23,662 nucleotides of DNA from Clostridium sp. CAG:169 (GCA_000435195.1 FR880283.1:705-24366), one strand, 5' to 3'. Shown: positions 13,770-22,652, counted from the first letter of the stretch. Program-made: numbers and translations. The notes: generated by a model not told the origin, from the letters alone.

Positions 13770-13877
13770 ATGCACTTTTTCGCAAACAAACTTTTCGCAA
13801 AAATGACTGGGTGCAAAAGAGTGTTTGGGAATCTTTTTCAGCAGCCATTTTCGCAGGCTATCAAAAAAGGGTGGTGA
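13770..13877 (+). CDS. 35-residue ORF just upstream of the V-ATPase genes
   Basis: ATG 13770 is preceded by AAGGGGG at 13759-13765 (spacing 4). The frame runs 35 codons, starting MHFFANKLFAKMTGCKRVFG and ending QAIKKGW, and stops at 13875-13877, six bases before the TTG start of the first subunit gene. The end of this ORF contains the GGTGG that serves the next gene, so translation of the two could be coupled. The peptide is basic and amphipathic with several phenylalanines. It could be a leader peptide that gates the operon or a small ATPase-associated protein; no family is recognised. Confidence 0.45.
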   Translation: MHFFANKLFAKMTGCKRVFGNLFQQPFSQAIKKGW

Positions 13878-13883
13878 CAAAAC

Positions 13884-14198
13884 TTGTTAGATGTACTCAG
13901 CAAAGTCAAGCAGGCCGAAGAGGCTGCCCAGCAGGTGTTGGGCGATGCCCAGCAGAAAGCAGCCGCAATCCGCGCGGATGCCAACCGTCAGGGCAAGGCA
14001 ATCCTTGACAATGCAAAAACCGATGCTGCCAAGCTCTCTGAGCAGACCATCTCCCGTGCACAACAGGACGCAGCGGTGTGGCTGGAAAATTCCAGAACCG
14101 CCTGTGAAAACGAATGTCGGGCAATGGCACAAAAATCTCGGGATAAGCTAACAGCGGCAGCAAACCTCATTGCAGAGAGGATTGTGAACACGTTATGA
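13884..14198 (+). CDS. ntpF: V-type ATPase subunit G/H-like peripheral stalk protein
   Basis: 104 residues, almost wholly helical and charged, alanine- and glutamine-rich (KQAEEAAQQVLGDAQQKAAAIRADANRQGKA in part), typical of the coiled-coil subunit that pairs with subunit E to form the stator stalk. Family sequence identity is low, so the call rests on composition, length and its place as first gene in an otherwise standard operon. The start is TTG 13884 with a weak site GGGTGGTGA at 13869-13877 that overlaps the end of a 35-codon ORF. Its TGA overlaps the ATG of the next gene (ATGA). Confidence 0.85.
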   Translation: MLDVLSKVKQAEEAAQQVLGDAQQKAAAIRADANRQGKAILDNAKTDAAKLSEQTISRAQQDAAVWLENSRTACENECRAMAQKSRDKLTAAANLIAERIVNTL

Positions 14199-16150
14199 TT
14201 TTGAACATGCAGAAACTGACTCTCATCGGGTTTCTTGCAGACAAGGAGTCTATCCTGCGGGATCTGATGAGAAAAAAGTGCGTCCAGATCGAAGGAGCAG
14301 AAAGCATACGGGACTATGACAGCATCTCTTCCATCACCGTTCCGGGCGTCTGCCAGACCTACGAGCTGGAGCAGGAGCTGACCAAGTTCAACGCGGCAAT
14401 CCGCGCTGTCTCTCCGTACGAGCAAAAAGGCGGGCTGTTTGCCAAAAAGGAACGGGCGGAATTTTCTTCCATGTTCGACCAGAGCCTGTTTGCAGAATCC
14501 TGCCAGCTGCGCGACGAAATCAACGAGGTCAGCCGCCAGATCAACGAACAGAAAAGCTTTGTTGCACGCGCACAGCTGCAAATCACCTCGCTTGAACCGT
14601 GGGCAGGGCTGGATTTGGACCTCGGTGTCACCGGCACCCGCTCCACCGCTTTGATGTACCTGACCGCCGGAGCCGATGTGGACCTCAATGAGCTGCAAAA
14701 ACAGCTGGAGGAAGCCACTTCCCTGTGTATGGTACATACGGTAAGCAGTTCGTCGGAGCTGAACTGTCTGCTGCTCATCTGCCATCGCAGCGCACAGCCG
14801 CAGGTACTTGATGTACTCAAAGGCTTCAATACCAATCGTCCTGATTTTGGACAACTCAATGGTACACCGGCAGAAAATATCTCCCTGCTCAAAGGAAGAA
14901 TCGAAAGTAGCACCAAGGAGATCGAACGCCTGACCGAACAGTTAAAGGTAGCTGCTACCTCTGCACTGCTTTTAAAGACCGGTTCGGACATGGTCGAGGT
15001 GCAAATCGACGACCAGAAGGTGCGCCAGAACATCTTCCAGACCCAAAGCGTCTTTGCGCTGACCGGCTGGATTGTGGCAGACGATGCACCTATGCTGCAA
15101 AAGCTGCTCGACCGCTACCAGTGCTACTACACCCTGGCTCAGCCTGACGAACAGGACGACCCTCCGATCAAACTGAAAAACAGCAAATTTGTAAAACCTT
15201 ACGAGGTTATCACCGAGATGTACTCGCTGCCGGCTCCAAACGGCATCGACCCGACCCCGTTTTTGACCCCATTCTTCATCCTCTTCTTCGGCATGATGCT
15301 GGCGGATGCAGGCTACGGTCTGATTATCTTCCTGCTGTGTCTGATCGGACTGAAGAAGGCAAAACCGGACGAAGGATTCCTGAAAAACGCTATGCAGATC
15401 GGTGTATCCTGTGGTCTTTCCACCATCTTCTGGGGCGTCATGTACGGCGGATACTTCGGCAACCTGATTACCCAAATCTCCGAAAGCTGGTTTGGTAAAA
15501 CGGTCACCGTCCCTGCCGTCTTCGATATGCTCAACGACCCGATGTCGGTCATGGTACTTTCGTTCATCCTGGGTGCAGTTCATCTGTTCACCGGTATGGC
15601 AATCAAGATTTACATGATGGCAAAACGCGGTCACCTGATGGACGGACTGATGGATGTCGGTCTGTGGTATCTGGTCCTGATCGGTCTGCCGATGATGATT
15701 CTGCCTGCTGTATCCAAAGTAGGTATGGTACTGGCAATCGCCGGTGCAGTCGGACTGATCCTGACACAGGGTCGCCACGAAAAGAACATCCTCATGCGAC
15801 CAATCAAAGGCGTGATGAGCCTGTACGACATCACCGGCTACCTGTCGGATGTGCTGTCCTACTCGCGTATCCTGGCGCTGGGTCTTGCCGGCGGCATCAT
15901 TGCAAACGTCTTTAACCTTCTGGGCACCATGCCCGGCTTCAACATCATCGGCGTGATTGCCTTCGTGCTGATTTTCGTCATTGGTCACGTCTTCAACCTG
16001 GCAATCAGCGGTCTGGGTGCGTATGTACATACCTCCCGTCTGCAGTACGTCGAATTCTTTGGCAAATTCTATGAAGCCGGCGGACGCCCCTTCAAACCAT
16101 TCAAAGCCAACACAAAATACACTCTCATTTCTGATAAGGAGGACTTTTAA
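14195..16150 (+). CDS. ntpI: V-type ATPase subunit I (membrane stator, a-subunit homologue)
   Basis: 651 residues. The N-terminal half (to about 340) is cytoplasmic with coiled-coil segments (NEVSRQINEQ, ESSTKEIERLTEQL) that hold the peripheral stalks. The C-terminal half has about eight transmembrane helices starting near residue 365 (FLTPFFILFFGMMLADAGYGL) and forms the half-channels against the K ring. The essential ion-path arginine is R558 in SYSRILALGLAGG. Length is normal. ATG 14195 overlaps the preceding stop codon, implying translational coupling. Confidence 0.96.
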   Translation: MILNMQKLTLIGFLADKESILRDLMRKKCVQIEGAESIRDYDSISSITVPGVCQTYELEQELTKFNAAIRAVSPYEQKGGLFAKKERAEFSSMFDQSLFAESCQLRDEINEVSRQINEQKSFVARAQLQITSLEPWAGLDLDLGVTGTRSTALMYLTAGADVDLNELQKQLEEATSLCMVHTVSSSSELNCLLLICHRSAQPQVLDVLKGFNTNRPDFGQLNGTPAENISLLKGRIESSTKEIERLTEQLKVAATSALLLKTGSDMVEVQIDDQKVRQNIFQTQSVFALTGWIVADDAPMLQKLLDRYQCYYTLAQPDEQDDPPIKLKNSKFVKPYEVITEMYSLPAPNGIDPTPFLTPFFILFFGMMLADAGYGLIIFLLCLIGLKKAKPDEGFLKNAMQIGVSCGLSTIFWGVMYGGYFGNLITQISESWFGKTVTVPAVFDMLNDPMSVMVLSFILGAVHLFTGMAIKIYMMAKRGHLMDGLMDVGLWYLVLIGLPMMILPAVSKVGMVLAIAGAVGLILTQGRHEKNILMRPIKGVMSLYDITGYLSDVLSYSRILALGLAGGIIANVFNLLGTMPGFNIIGVIAFVLIFVIGHVFNLAISGLGAYVHTSRLQYVEFFGKFYEAGGRPFKPFKANTKYTLISDKEDF

Positions 16151-16152
16151 TC

Positions 16153-16656
16153 ATGGAAGCAACTACTTTTTCTCAGTTCTTTTTTAACGGTAACTTTTTA
16201 GCAGTACTTGGTGCAGCTCTGGCTGTTGGTCTGGGCGGTATCGGCTCTGCAAAGGGCGTAGGCATTGCCGGTGAGGCTGCTGCCGGACTGATTGCAGAGG
16301 ACCCTGACAAATTCGGTCAGACCCTGATTCTGCAGGCTCTTCCTGGTACACAGGGTATCTACGGCTTCCTGGTCGGCATCATGGTTATGCTCAACTGCGG
16401 ATTCCTCGGCGGCAATGCTGCTCTGACCGCTTCCCAGGGTATGTACGTTCTGGCTGCTTGCCTGCCATGCGCACTGACCGGTCTGATCTCCGGTATCCAT
16501 CAGGGCCGTGTAGCTGCTGCCGGTATCAATGTTGTAGCAAAAAGACCAAACGAAGTTTCCAAAGCGATGATCTACGCAGCAATGGTAGAGACCTACGCAA
16601 TTCTGGGTCTGCTGATTTCCATCCTGCTGGTCATCAACGTTGGCAAAGTTGCATAA
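16153..16656 (+). CDS. ntpK: V-type ATPase subunit K (rotor ring, predicted sodium-binding)
   Basis: 167 residues forming two hairpins with four membrane helices (about 14-36, 55-80, 88-114 and 136-162), the double-hairpin c subunit of V-ATPases. Only the second hairpin carries the ion-carrying glutamate, E146 (MVETYAILG); the first has Q67 in LPGTQG instead. Comparison with the known sodium site of E. hirae NtpK (L61, T64, Q65, Q110, E139) gives L63, T66, Q67, Q117 (GIHQG) and E146, all conserved with matching spacing. Thus Na+ rather than H+ coupling is predicted. ATG 16153 lies three bases after the subunit I stop, with AAGGAGG at 16136-16142. Confidence 0.97.
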   Translation: MEATTFSQFFFNGNFLAVLGAALAVGLGGIGSAKGVGIAGEAAAGLIAEDPDKFGQTLILQALPGTQGIYGFLVGIMVMLNCGFLGGNAALTASQGMYVLAACLPCALTGLISGIHQGRVAAAGINVVAKRPNEVSKAMIYAAMVETYAILGLLISILLVINVGKVA

Positions 16657-16718
16657 CTTCCAAACTGTTTCACTGTAAGAAACCCTTACCAACAACTTGA
16701 AAATCGAGGTGAAACCGG

Positions 16719-17315
16719 TTGAACAACATTGAAAGCATTCTTAAAAAGATCGCTGATGATGCCAACGCCGCCGCACAGCAGAAGCTGGATGAGGCAAACG
16801 CCGAGGCACAGCAGATTTTAAAGGACTACCAGGCACAAGCCGACCAGCTGCGCGCAGACGCACAGCAGAAGGCTGAAAAGGAAGCGGCAGTCATTGCCGA
16901 GCGTGTGGAGTCCCAGTCCGGTCTGATGCGCCGGAACATGATGCTGCAATACAAACGCGAAGCCATCGAGCAGGCTTTCCAGAAGGCGCTGGAGGTGCTG
17001 TGCGCACAGCCGTCCGACAAACAGGTACAGCTGCTGGGCAGCGCTGCAAGCAAAGCCATCGCCGGTGACGTCCAGATCATCCTCAATCAGAAGGATCGGG
17101 ACGCTTTTGGCAAACAGCTGGTAGACAGCATTCAAAAACAGCTTGCTGATGCAGGCAAATCATACACCGTTTCCCTCTCGTCCAAGACTGCCTCCATCGC
17201 CGGAGGCATGATCCTGGATGAGGGAAGGGTGGAAACCAACCTCTCCTATGAGATTCTCGTAAAAAATATGCGTGATGAACTGGAAGCGCAGGTTGCGCGC
17301 GTTTTGACCGAATAA
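16719..17315 (+). CDS. ntpE: V-type ATPase subunit E (peripheral stalk)
   Basis: 198 residues: a long N-terminal helix (to about 90; IADDANAAAQQKLDEANAE and so on) and a globular C-terminal domain that docks on the catalytic head (SIAGGMILDEGRVETNLSYE). Length and the terminal motif fit the family. It starts at TTG 16719 with GAGGTGA at 16706-16712. It follows subunit K by 62 bases with no structure noted. Confidence 0.95.
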   Translation: MNNIESILKKIADDANAAAQQKLDEANAEAQQILKDYQAQADQLRADAQQKAEKEAAVIAERVESQSGLMRRNMMLQYKREAIEQAFQKALEVLCAQPSDKQVQLLGSAASKAIAGDVQIILNQKDRDAFGKQLVDSIQKQLADAGKSYTVSLSSKTASIAGGMILDEGRVETNLSYEILVKNMRDELEAQVARVLTE

Positions 17316-17349
17316 AAAAACGAGGATACCCACAAGGGAGGTGCATGGT

Positions 17350-18348
17350 TTGAAAAAAACAAAGGATACACAGTATCTTTTCCTGTCGGCAAACATCCGC
17401 GCTTTGCAGACCAAGATGATCGGCACACAGGCGCTGCAGAAGATGATCTCTGCTGCCAGCCCTGAGGAGGCTTATAAGACGGTCAATGATGCAGGCATCG
17501 GCGCCGACATTGATTATAAGGATTTCGAATCTGCGCTGACACAGGAGCTTGCCTCCACCTATGAGCGCCTGGAAAAGGCGTCCGACGACCCGGAGATGTT
17601 CAAGATTTTCCGCTACAAATATGACGGTCACAATCTGAAAACACTCATCAAGGCGCACGTCAGCCACTCGGATGCCGAGCCGTTGCTGAGCCCTTTGGGC
17701 ACAGTGGACTGCAAGACACTGCGCAACGGACTGCGCGACGGCGACTTTGGCGACCTGAACCCACAGCTGGCTTTGGCAGCCGTTCAGGCAAGGGACAGTC
17801 TTGCAAAGGCAAACGACCCGCAGATGGTGGATGTCATCATCGACCGCGCGGTGCTGCAATGTATGTCCGAGCTTGCCAAGCAGTACAAAAGCAGATTCCT
17901 CAATCAGCTGGTCGAAGCTTATATCGACATTGCAAACATCCGCTGCTTTGTCCGCATCAAGCGCATCGGTCAGGAGCTTAACTTCCTCAAAGAGGTGCTT
18001 GCACAGGGCGGCAGCATTCCGGTAGACCGTTACTTCGAGCTGTATCTGAAAAACTTTGACGACTTTTTCGAAATGCTCGACAGCACCGTCTACGGTCCGG
18101 CTCTTTCCAGCTCGTATGACGCTGTAAAGAACAAAGGCTCGCTTTCCGGCTTTGAAAAGCTGTGCGACAACTTTATGGTCGGCGTGCTCAAGCAGTCCCG
18201 CTTTGTGCCGTTTGGCATCGAGCCGGTGCTTTCCTACCTGGTTGCCAAGGAAAACGAGGCACAAGCCATTCGAATCGTCATGGCTTCTAAAATCGCCGGT
18301 GTCGCGCCGGAAAAAATCACGGAAAGGCTGAGGGAAACTTATGCGTAA
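17350..18348 (+). CDS. ntpC: V-type ATPase subunit C (central socket for the rotor shaft)
   Basis: 332 residues, all helical, the family that links the D/F rotor shaft to the K ring (yeast subunit d homologue). Recognisable parts are the start (TQYLFLSANIRALQTKMI), FRYKYDGHNLKTLIKA and the closing VAKENEAQAIRIVMASKIAG, a strongly conserved family end. The frame opens with GTG 17341, but GGGAGGTG at 17336-17343 points to TTG 17350. Its stop overlaps the next gene by eight bases. Confidence 0.95.
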   Translation: MKKTKDTQYLFLSANIRALQTKMIGTQALQKMISAASPEEAYKTVNDAGIGADIDYKDFESALTQELASTYERLEKASDDPEMFKIFRYKYDGHNLKTLIKAHVSHSDAEPLLSPLGTVDCKTLRNGLRDGDFGDLNPQLALAAVQARDSLAKANDPQMVDVIIDRAVLQCMSELAKQYKSRFLNQLVEAYIDIANIRCFVRIKRIGQELNFLKEVLAQGGSIPVDRYFELYLKNFDDFFEMLDSTVYGPALSSSYDAVKNKGSLSGFEKLCDNFMVGVLKQSRFVPFGIEPVLSYLVAKENEAQAIRIVMASKIAGVAPEKITERLRETYA

Positions 18349-18664
18349 AAAAATTGCAGTTGTCGGCGACAAAGGCAGTGTCCTCGGCTTTAAGTCGGTG
18401 GGTTTTGAGGTATTCATGACCACCACACAGCAGGAGACCCGCGAGGTCATGCAGGCGTTGTGCAAAGCCGATTACGGCATCATTTTCATCACCGAGCAGG
18501 CGTATCTGCAGGTCCCCGAAATCATCGACGAGTACAAGGAACGTCCGACCCCTGCCATCATTCCGATTCCGGGCAAGGACGGCAACCTTGGCATCGGCAT
18601 CAAAAATGTCAAGAAAAACGTCGAGAGAGCTGTCGGCGCAGACATCCTCTTCAATGAAGATTAG
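18341..18664 (+). CDS. ntpG: V-type ATPase subunit F (rotor shaft)
   Basis: 107 residues with an alternating strand-helix fold: KKIAVVGDKGSVLGFKSVG, then IIFITEQAY and PAIIPIPGKDG. It binds subunit D in the central rotor shaft. ATG 18341 overlaps the end of subunit C by eight bases, typical for tight stoichiometric coupling. Confidence 0.95.
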   Translation: MRKKIAVVGDKGSVLGFKSVGFEVFMTTTQQETREVMQALCKADYGIIFITEQAYLQVPEIIDEYKERPTPAIIPIPGKDGNLGIGIKNVKKNVERAVGADILFNED

Positions 18665-18676
18665 TGTTTTTGTTTT

Positions 18677-18699
18677 CCGCCCGGCTGGTTTGCCGGCGG
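18677..18699 (+). other. Intergenic hairpin between subunit F and subunit A genes
   Basis: CCGC-C-CGGC (18677-18685) pairs with GCCGGCGG (18692-18699) with one bulged C and a TGGTTT loop. There is no T run after it, so it is more likely an mRNA stability or processing element than a terminator. Confidence 0.5.
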
Positions 18700-18726
18700 A
18701 GATTGATTTAAAAGTAGGTGAAAATA

Positions 18727-20499
18727 TTGAGCCAAGGCAAAATTGTTAAGGTTGCCGGTCCGCTGATCGTTGCAGAAAATATGCGCGACGCCAATATGTC
18801 CGACGTCGTTCGTGTAGGCAAGCAGAAGCTCATCGGTGAAATCATTGAGATGAGAGAGGACAGGGCATCCATTCAGGTATATGAAGAAACCGCAGGCATC
18901 GGTCCCGGCGACGATGTGGAAACCACCGGCGCACCGATGTCGGTCGAGCTGGCTCCGGGCGTACTGACCAGTATCTTCGACGGTATCCAGCGTCCGCTGA
19001 CCAAGATTCGCGAAATCGCAGGCAGCAACATCACTCGCGGTGTCGAGGTAACCTCGCTGGACCACGAGAAAAAATGGGACTTCAACGCCACTGCTAAGGT
19101 TGGCGACCAGGTTGTCATGGGCGACATCCTGGGCACCGTGCAGGAAACCGCCGTTGTCCTGCACAAAATCATGGTTCCAAAGGGCGCCGAGGGCGAAATC
19201 GTTGAGATTACCTCCGGCAGCTTCAACATCACCGAGACCATTGCCAAAATCAAGGACAAGGACGGCGTGGTCCACGATGTATGTATGCTTCAGAAGTGGC
19301 CGGTCCGCGTACAGCGTCCGTACACCCAGAAGCTTTCCCCTGACTTCCCAATGATTACCGGTCAGCGTGTCATCGACACCCTGTTCCCAATCGCCAAAGG
19401 CGGTACTGCTGCGGTACCGGGTCCGTTCGGCTCCGGTAAGACCGTTGTACAGCACCAGCTGGCAAAATGGTCGGACGTTGACATCGTTGTCTACATCGGC
19501 TGCGGCGAACGCGGAAACGAAATGACCGACGTACTCAACGAGTTCCCGGAACTGAAGGACCCAAAATCCGGCGAATCGCTGATGTACCGCACCGTTCTGA
19601 TTGCAAACACCTCGGATATGCCGGTAGCTGCGCGTGAAGCTTCCATCTACACCGGCATCACCATCGCTGAATACTACCGCGATATGGGCTACTCGGTCGC
19701 TATCATGGCAGACTCCACCTCCCGTTGGGCAGAGGCTCTGCGTGAGATGTCCGGTCGTCTGGAGGAAATGCCGGGTGAAGAGGGTTACCCTGCTTACCTG
19801 ACCTCCCGTCTGGCACAGTTCTATGAGCGCGCCGGTCGTGTCATCTGCGCAGGCTCTGACGGACGTGAAGGCTCTCTGACCGCCATCGGCGCTGTATCCC
19901 CTGCGGGCGGCGACAACTCCGACCCGGTCGTACAGGCTACCCAGCGTATCGTAAAGGTATTCTGGGGTCTGGACTCCTCGCTGGCATACAAACGTCACTT
20001 CCCAGCCATCAACTGGCTGACCTCCTACTCGCTGTACATGGACCAGATTGGCGAGTGGATGGATAAAAATATCGCAGAGGAGTGGTCCTCCCTGCACCAC
20101 GACGCCATGCTGCTGCTCCAGCAGGAAGCAGAGCTGGAAGAAATTGTCAAGCTGGTCGGCTACGACTCGCTGTCTGCTCCAGACCGCCTGACCCTGGAGT
20201 CCGCACGTTCGGTTCGTGAGGACTACCTCCAGCAGAACGCATTCGATGATACGGATACCTACACCTCCAACAAGAAGCAGTACATGATGCTCAAGATGAT
20301 CATGGCATTCTCCAAGGAGTGCCGCAGCGCACTGAGCAACGGCGTCAAGGTCGAAAAGCTGTTTGCCCTGCCGGTATCCGAAAAGATTGCCCGTGCCAAA
20401 TATGTTCCTGAAGACCAGTTTGAAGCTTATTTCAAGGACACTCTGGCAGAAATCGAAACATCCGTTGCTAACGTAGTGTCTGAGGAGGTATCTGCATAA
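18727..20499 (+). CDS. ntpA: V-type ATPase catalytic subunit A
   Basis: 590 residues; hydrolyses or makes ATP in the soluble head. The Walker A loop is GPFGSGKT at residues 232-239; downstream are the conserved IGCGERGNEM and the Walker B region SVAIMADSTSRWAEALREMS. The family-specific non-homologous insert lies between the N-terminal barrel and the P-loop (about 110-200). The frame opens with GTG 18718, but AGGTG at 18716-18720 directs initiation to TTG 18727, giving MSQGKIVKVAGPL, the usual family start. Its TAA shares a base with the ATG of subunit B. Confidence 0.98.
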   Translation: MSQGKIVKVAGPLIVAENMRDANMSDVVRVGKQKLIGEIIEMREDRASIQVYEETAGIGPGDDVETTGAPMSVELAPGVLTSIFDGIQRPLTKIREIAGSNITRGVEVTSLDHEKKWDFNATAKVGDQVVMGDILGTVQETAVVLHKIMVPKGAEGEIVEITSGSFNITETIAKIKDKDGVVHDVCMLQKWPVRVQRPYTQKLSPDFPMITGQRVIDTLFPIAKGGTAAVPGPFGSGKTVVQHQLAKWSDVDIVVYIGCGERGNEMTDVLNEFPELKDPKSGESLMYRTVLIANTSDMPVAAREASIYTGITIAEYYRDMGYSVAIMADSTSRWAEALREMSGRLEEMPGEEGYPAYLTSRLAQFYERAGRVICAGSDGREGSLTAIGAVSPAGGDNSDPVVQATQRIVKVFWGLDSSLAYKRHFPAINWLTSYSLYMDQIGEWMDKNIAEEWSSLHHDAMLLLQQEAELEEIVKLVGYDSLSAPDRLTLESARSVREDYLQQNAFDDTDTYTSNKKQYMMLKMIMAFSKECRSALSNGVKVEKLFALPVSEKIARAKYVPEDQFEAYFKDTLAEIETSVANVVSEEVSA

Positions 20500-21878
20500 T
20501 GTTAAAAGAATACCGCACCATAAGGGAAGTCGCAGGTCCTCTGATGGTCGTTTCCGGCGTAGAAGGAGTTACCTATGACGAGCTGGGTGAAATCGAGCTG
20601 CCCAGCGGCGAGACCCGCCGCTGCAAGGTGCTCGAGGTAGACGGCGACAACGCTGTTGTCCAGCTGTTTGAAAGCTCGGCAGGCATCAACCTGCGCGACA
20701 GCAAGGTTCGTTTCTTAGGACACGGTCTTCAGCTGGCTGTATCCGAAGATATGCTCGGTCGTGTCTTCTCCGGCATGGGTCGTCCAATCGACGGCGGTCC
20801 CGAGATTATCCCGGACGAGCGCGTCGACGTCAACGGCGTTCCAATGAACCCGGCTGCCCGCGTATATCCAAACGAATTTATCCAGACCGGCATCTCTGCC
20901 ATCGACGGACTGAACACACTGGTTCGTGGTCAGAAGCTGCCTATCTTCTCCGGTTCCGGTCTGCCGCACGCAAAGCTGGCTGCACAGATTGCACGTCAGG
21001 CAAAGGTACTCAACGCCAACGATAAATTCGCCGTTGTCTTTGCTGCAATCGGTATCACCTTTGAGGAAGCGGACTTCTTCATCAAGGACTTCACCAAGAC
21101 CGGTGCGATCGACCGTGCCGTTATGTTCATGAACCTGGCAAACGACCCGGCAATCGAACGTATCTCCACTCCAAAGATGGCGTTGACCGCTGCGGAGTAC
21201 CTTGCATTCGAAAAAGATATGCACGTTCTGGTCATCATGACCGACATCACCAACTATGCGGAGGCTCTGCGTGAGGTTTCCGCTGCCCGTAAAGAGGTTC
21301 CGGGACGCCGTGGTTACCCAGGCTACCTGTACACCGACCTTGCTACCATGTACGAGCGCGCCGGCAGAAAGATGGGTTCCAACGGTTCCATCACCATGAT
21401 TCCAATTCTGTCGATGCCGGAGGACGACAAGACCCATCCAATCCCTGACTTGACCGGCTACATCACCGAGGGTCAGATCATCCTGTCCCGTGAGCTGTAC
21501 CGCAAGAATATCGCACCTCCGATCGACGTACTGCCTTCGCTGTCCCGTCTGAAGGATAAAGGTATCGGCGTCGGCAAGACCCGTGAGGACCACTCCGGCA
21601 CCCTCAACCAGCTGTTTGCCGCTTACTCCCGTGGTAAGGACGCAAAAGAGCTGATGAGCATTCTGGGTGAAGCTGCCCTCTCTGAAACCGACCTGCTGTA
21701 CGCCAAATTCGCGGACGAGTTTGAGAAACAGTACGTTTCTCAGGGCTACTACACCAACCGCTCCATCGAGGAGACCCTCGACCTGGGTTGGCAGCTGCTC
21801 TCCATCCTGCCGGTAACCGAGCTCAAACGTATCAAGACTGAGATGATTGATAAGTACCTCCCGAAAAAAGACAGCTGA
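20499..21878 (+). CDS. ntpB: V-type ATPase regulatory/non-catalytic subunit B
   Basis: 459 residues; alternates with subunit A in the head and shapes the nucleotide sites without a classical P-loop (SGSGLPHAKLAAQIAR stands where Walker A would be). Other family blocks are GMGRPIDGGPEI, FIQTGISAIDGLNTLVRGQK and RRGYPGYLYTDLATMYERAG. TGAGGAGG at 20481-20488 lies inside the end of subunit A, and TAATG overlap couples the two genes, consistent with 3:3 stoichiometry. Confidence 0.98.
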   Translation: MLKEYRTIREVAGPLMVVSGVEGVTYDELGEIELPSGETRRCKVLEVDGDNAVVQLFESSAGINLRDSKVRFLGHGLQLAVSEDMLGRVFSGMGRPIDGGPEIIPDERVDVNGVPMNPAARVYPNEFIQTGISAIDGLNTLVRGQKLPIFSGSGLPHAKLAAQIARQAKVLNANDKFAVVFAAIGITFEEADFFIKDFTKTGAIDRAVMFMNLANDPAIERISTPKMALTAAEYLAFEKDMHVLVIMTDITNYAEALREVSAARKEVPGRRGYPGYLYTDLATMYERAGRKMGSNGSITMIPILSMPEDDKTHPIPDLTGYITEGQIILSRELYRKNIAPPIDVLPSLSRLKDKGIGVGKTREDHSGTLNQLFAAYSRGKDAKELMSILGEAALSETDLLYAKFADEFEKQYVSQGYYTNRSIEETLDLGWQLLSILPVTELKRIKTEMIDKYLPKKDS

Positions 21879-21892
21879 GGAGGGGTTAGATT

Positions 21893-22570
21893 ATGGCATT
21901 GATTAACGTCAACCCGACCCGTATGGAGATGACCCGACTGAAAAAACGTCTTGCCACCTCCATCCGCGGGCACAAGCTGCTCAAAGACAAGCGCGATGAC
22001 CTGATGAAAAAATTTCTGGACCTGATTCGCAAGAACAAAGAGCTGCGCGAACAGGTCGAGCAGGAAATCAGCGACATCTACGGCGGATTTGTGGTTGCCA
22101 GCGCTGTGATGAGCCCACAGATGCTGGAGGAAGCGCTGATGTTGCCCAAGCAGAGTATCGACCTGGAGGTCGGCGAACGCAACGTAATGAGCGTCACCGT
22201 CCCTTCCTTTGAGTTCAACGCCTCTGAAAATTCGGACAGCGACATCTACTCCTACGGCTTTGTGGCAACCTCCGGCGAGCTGGATGACTCGGTAGCTGCT
22301 GTCAAAAATGTGCTGCCGCACCTGTTGGAGCTGGCACAGATTGAAAAAAGCGCACAGATGATTGCAGAAGAGATCGAACGTACCCGCCGTCGCGTCAATG
22401 CGCTGGAGTATGTACAGATTCCCGACCTGGAAGAAACCATCAAATACATCAAGATGAAGCTGGACGAAAACGAACGCGGAAACCAGACCCGTCTGATGAA
22501 GATCAAGGATATGATGCTGGAGGAGGCAATCGAAAAGAAACGCCAGAACAGCACCAATACCGCAAGCTGA
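21893..22570 (+). CDS. ntpD: V-type ATPase subunit D (rotor shaft)
   Basis: 225 residues forming a long antiparallel coiled coil: the N-terminal helix NPTRMEMTRLKKRLATSIRG and the C-terminal RTRRRVNALEYVQIPDLEET are the family hallmarks. With subunit F it makes the central shaft. The frame starts at ATG 21893 with GAGGAGGGG at 21877-21885, 14 bases after subunit B. It is the last gene of the operon. Confidence 0.97.
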   Translation: MALINVNPTRMEMTRLKKRLATSIRGHKLLKDKRDDLMKKFLDLIRKNKELREQVEQEISDIYGGFVVASAVMSPQMLEEALMLPKQSIDLEVGERNVMSVTVPSFEFNASENSDSDIYSYGFVATSGELDDSVAAVKNVLPHLLELAQIEKSAQMIAEEIERTRRRVNALEYVQIPDLEETIKYIKMKLDENERGNQTRLMKIKDMMLEEAIEKKRQNSTNTAS

Positions 22571-22600
22571 TGGTCTGTCGCTTGAGGACAACACCCGATA

Positions 22601-22640
22601 AAAAAGGGCTGTGTATTCATAAGGAATACACAGCCTTTTT
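22601..22640. terminator. Terminator ending the V-ATPase operon
   Basis: GGCTGTGTATTC (22607-22618) pairs perfectly with GAATACACAGCC (22624-22635) around a 5-base loop, flanked by AAAAA and TTTTT. It can also serve the leftward kinase gene. Confidence 0.93.
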
Positions 22641-22652
22641 CTCTGTTTCTTT

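Noticed and set aside
18661..20100. 479-residue open frame on the minus strand opposite subunit A
   Set aside because: Antisense shadow of the strongly biased ntpA codons; no ribosome site or recognisable domain.
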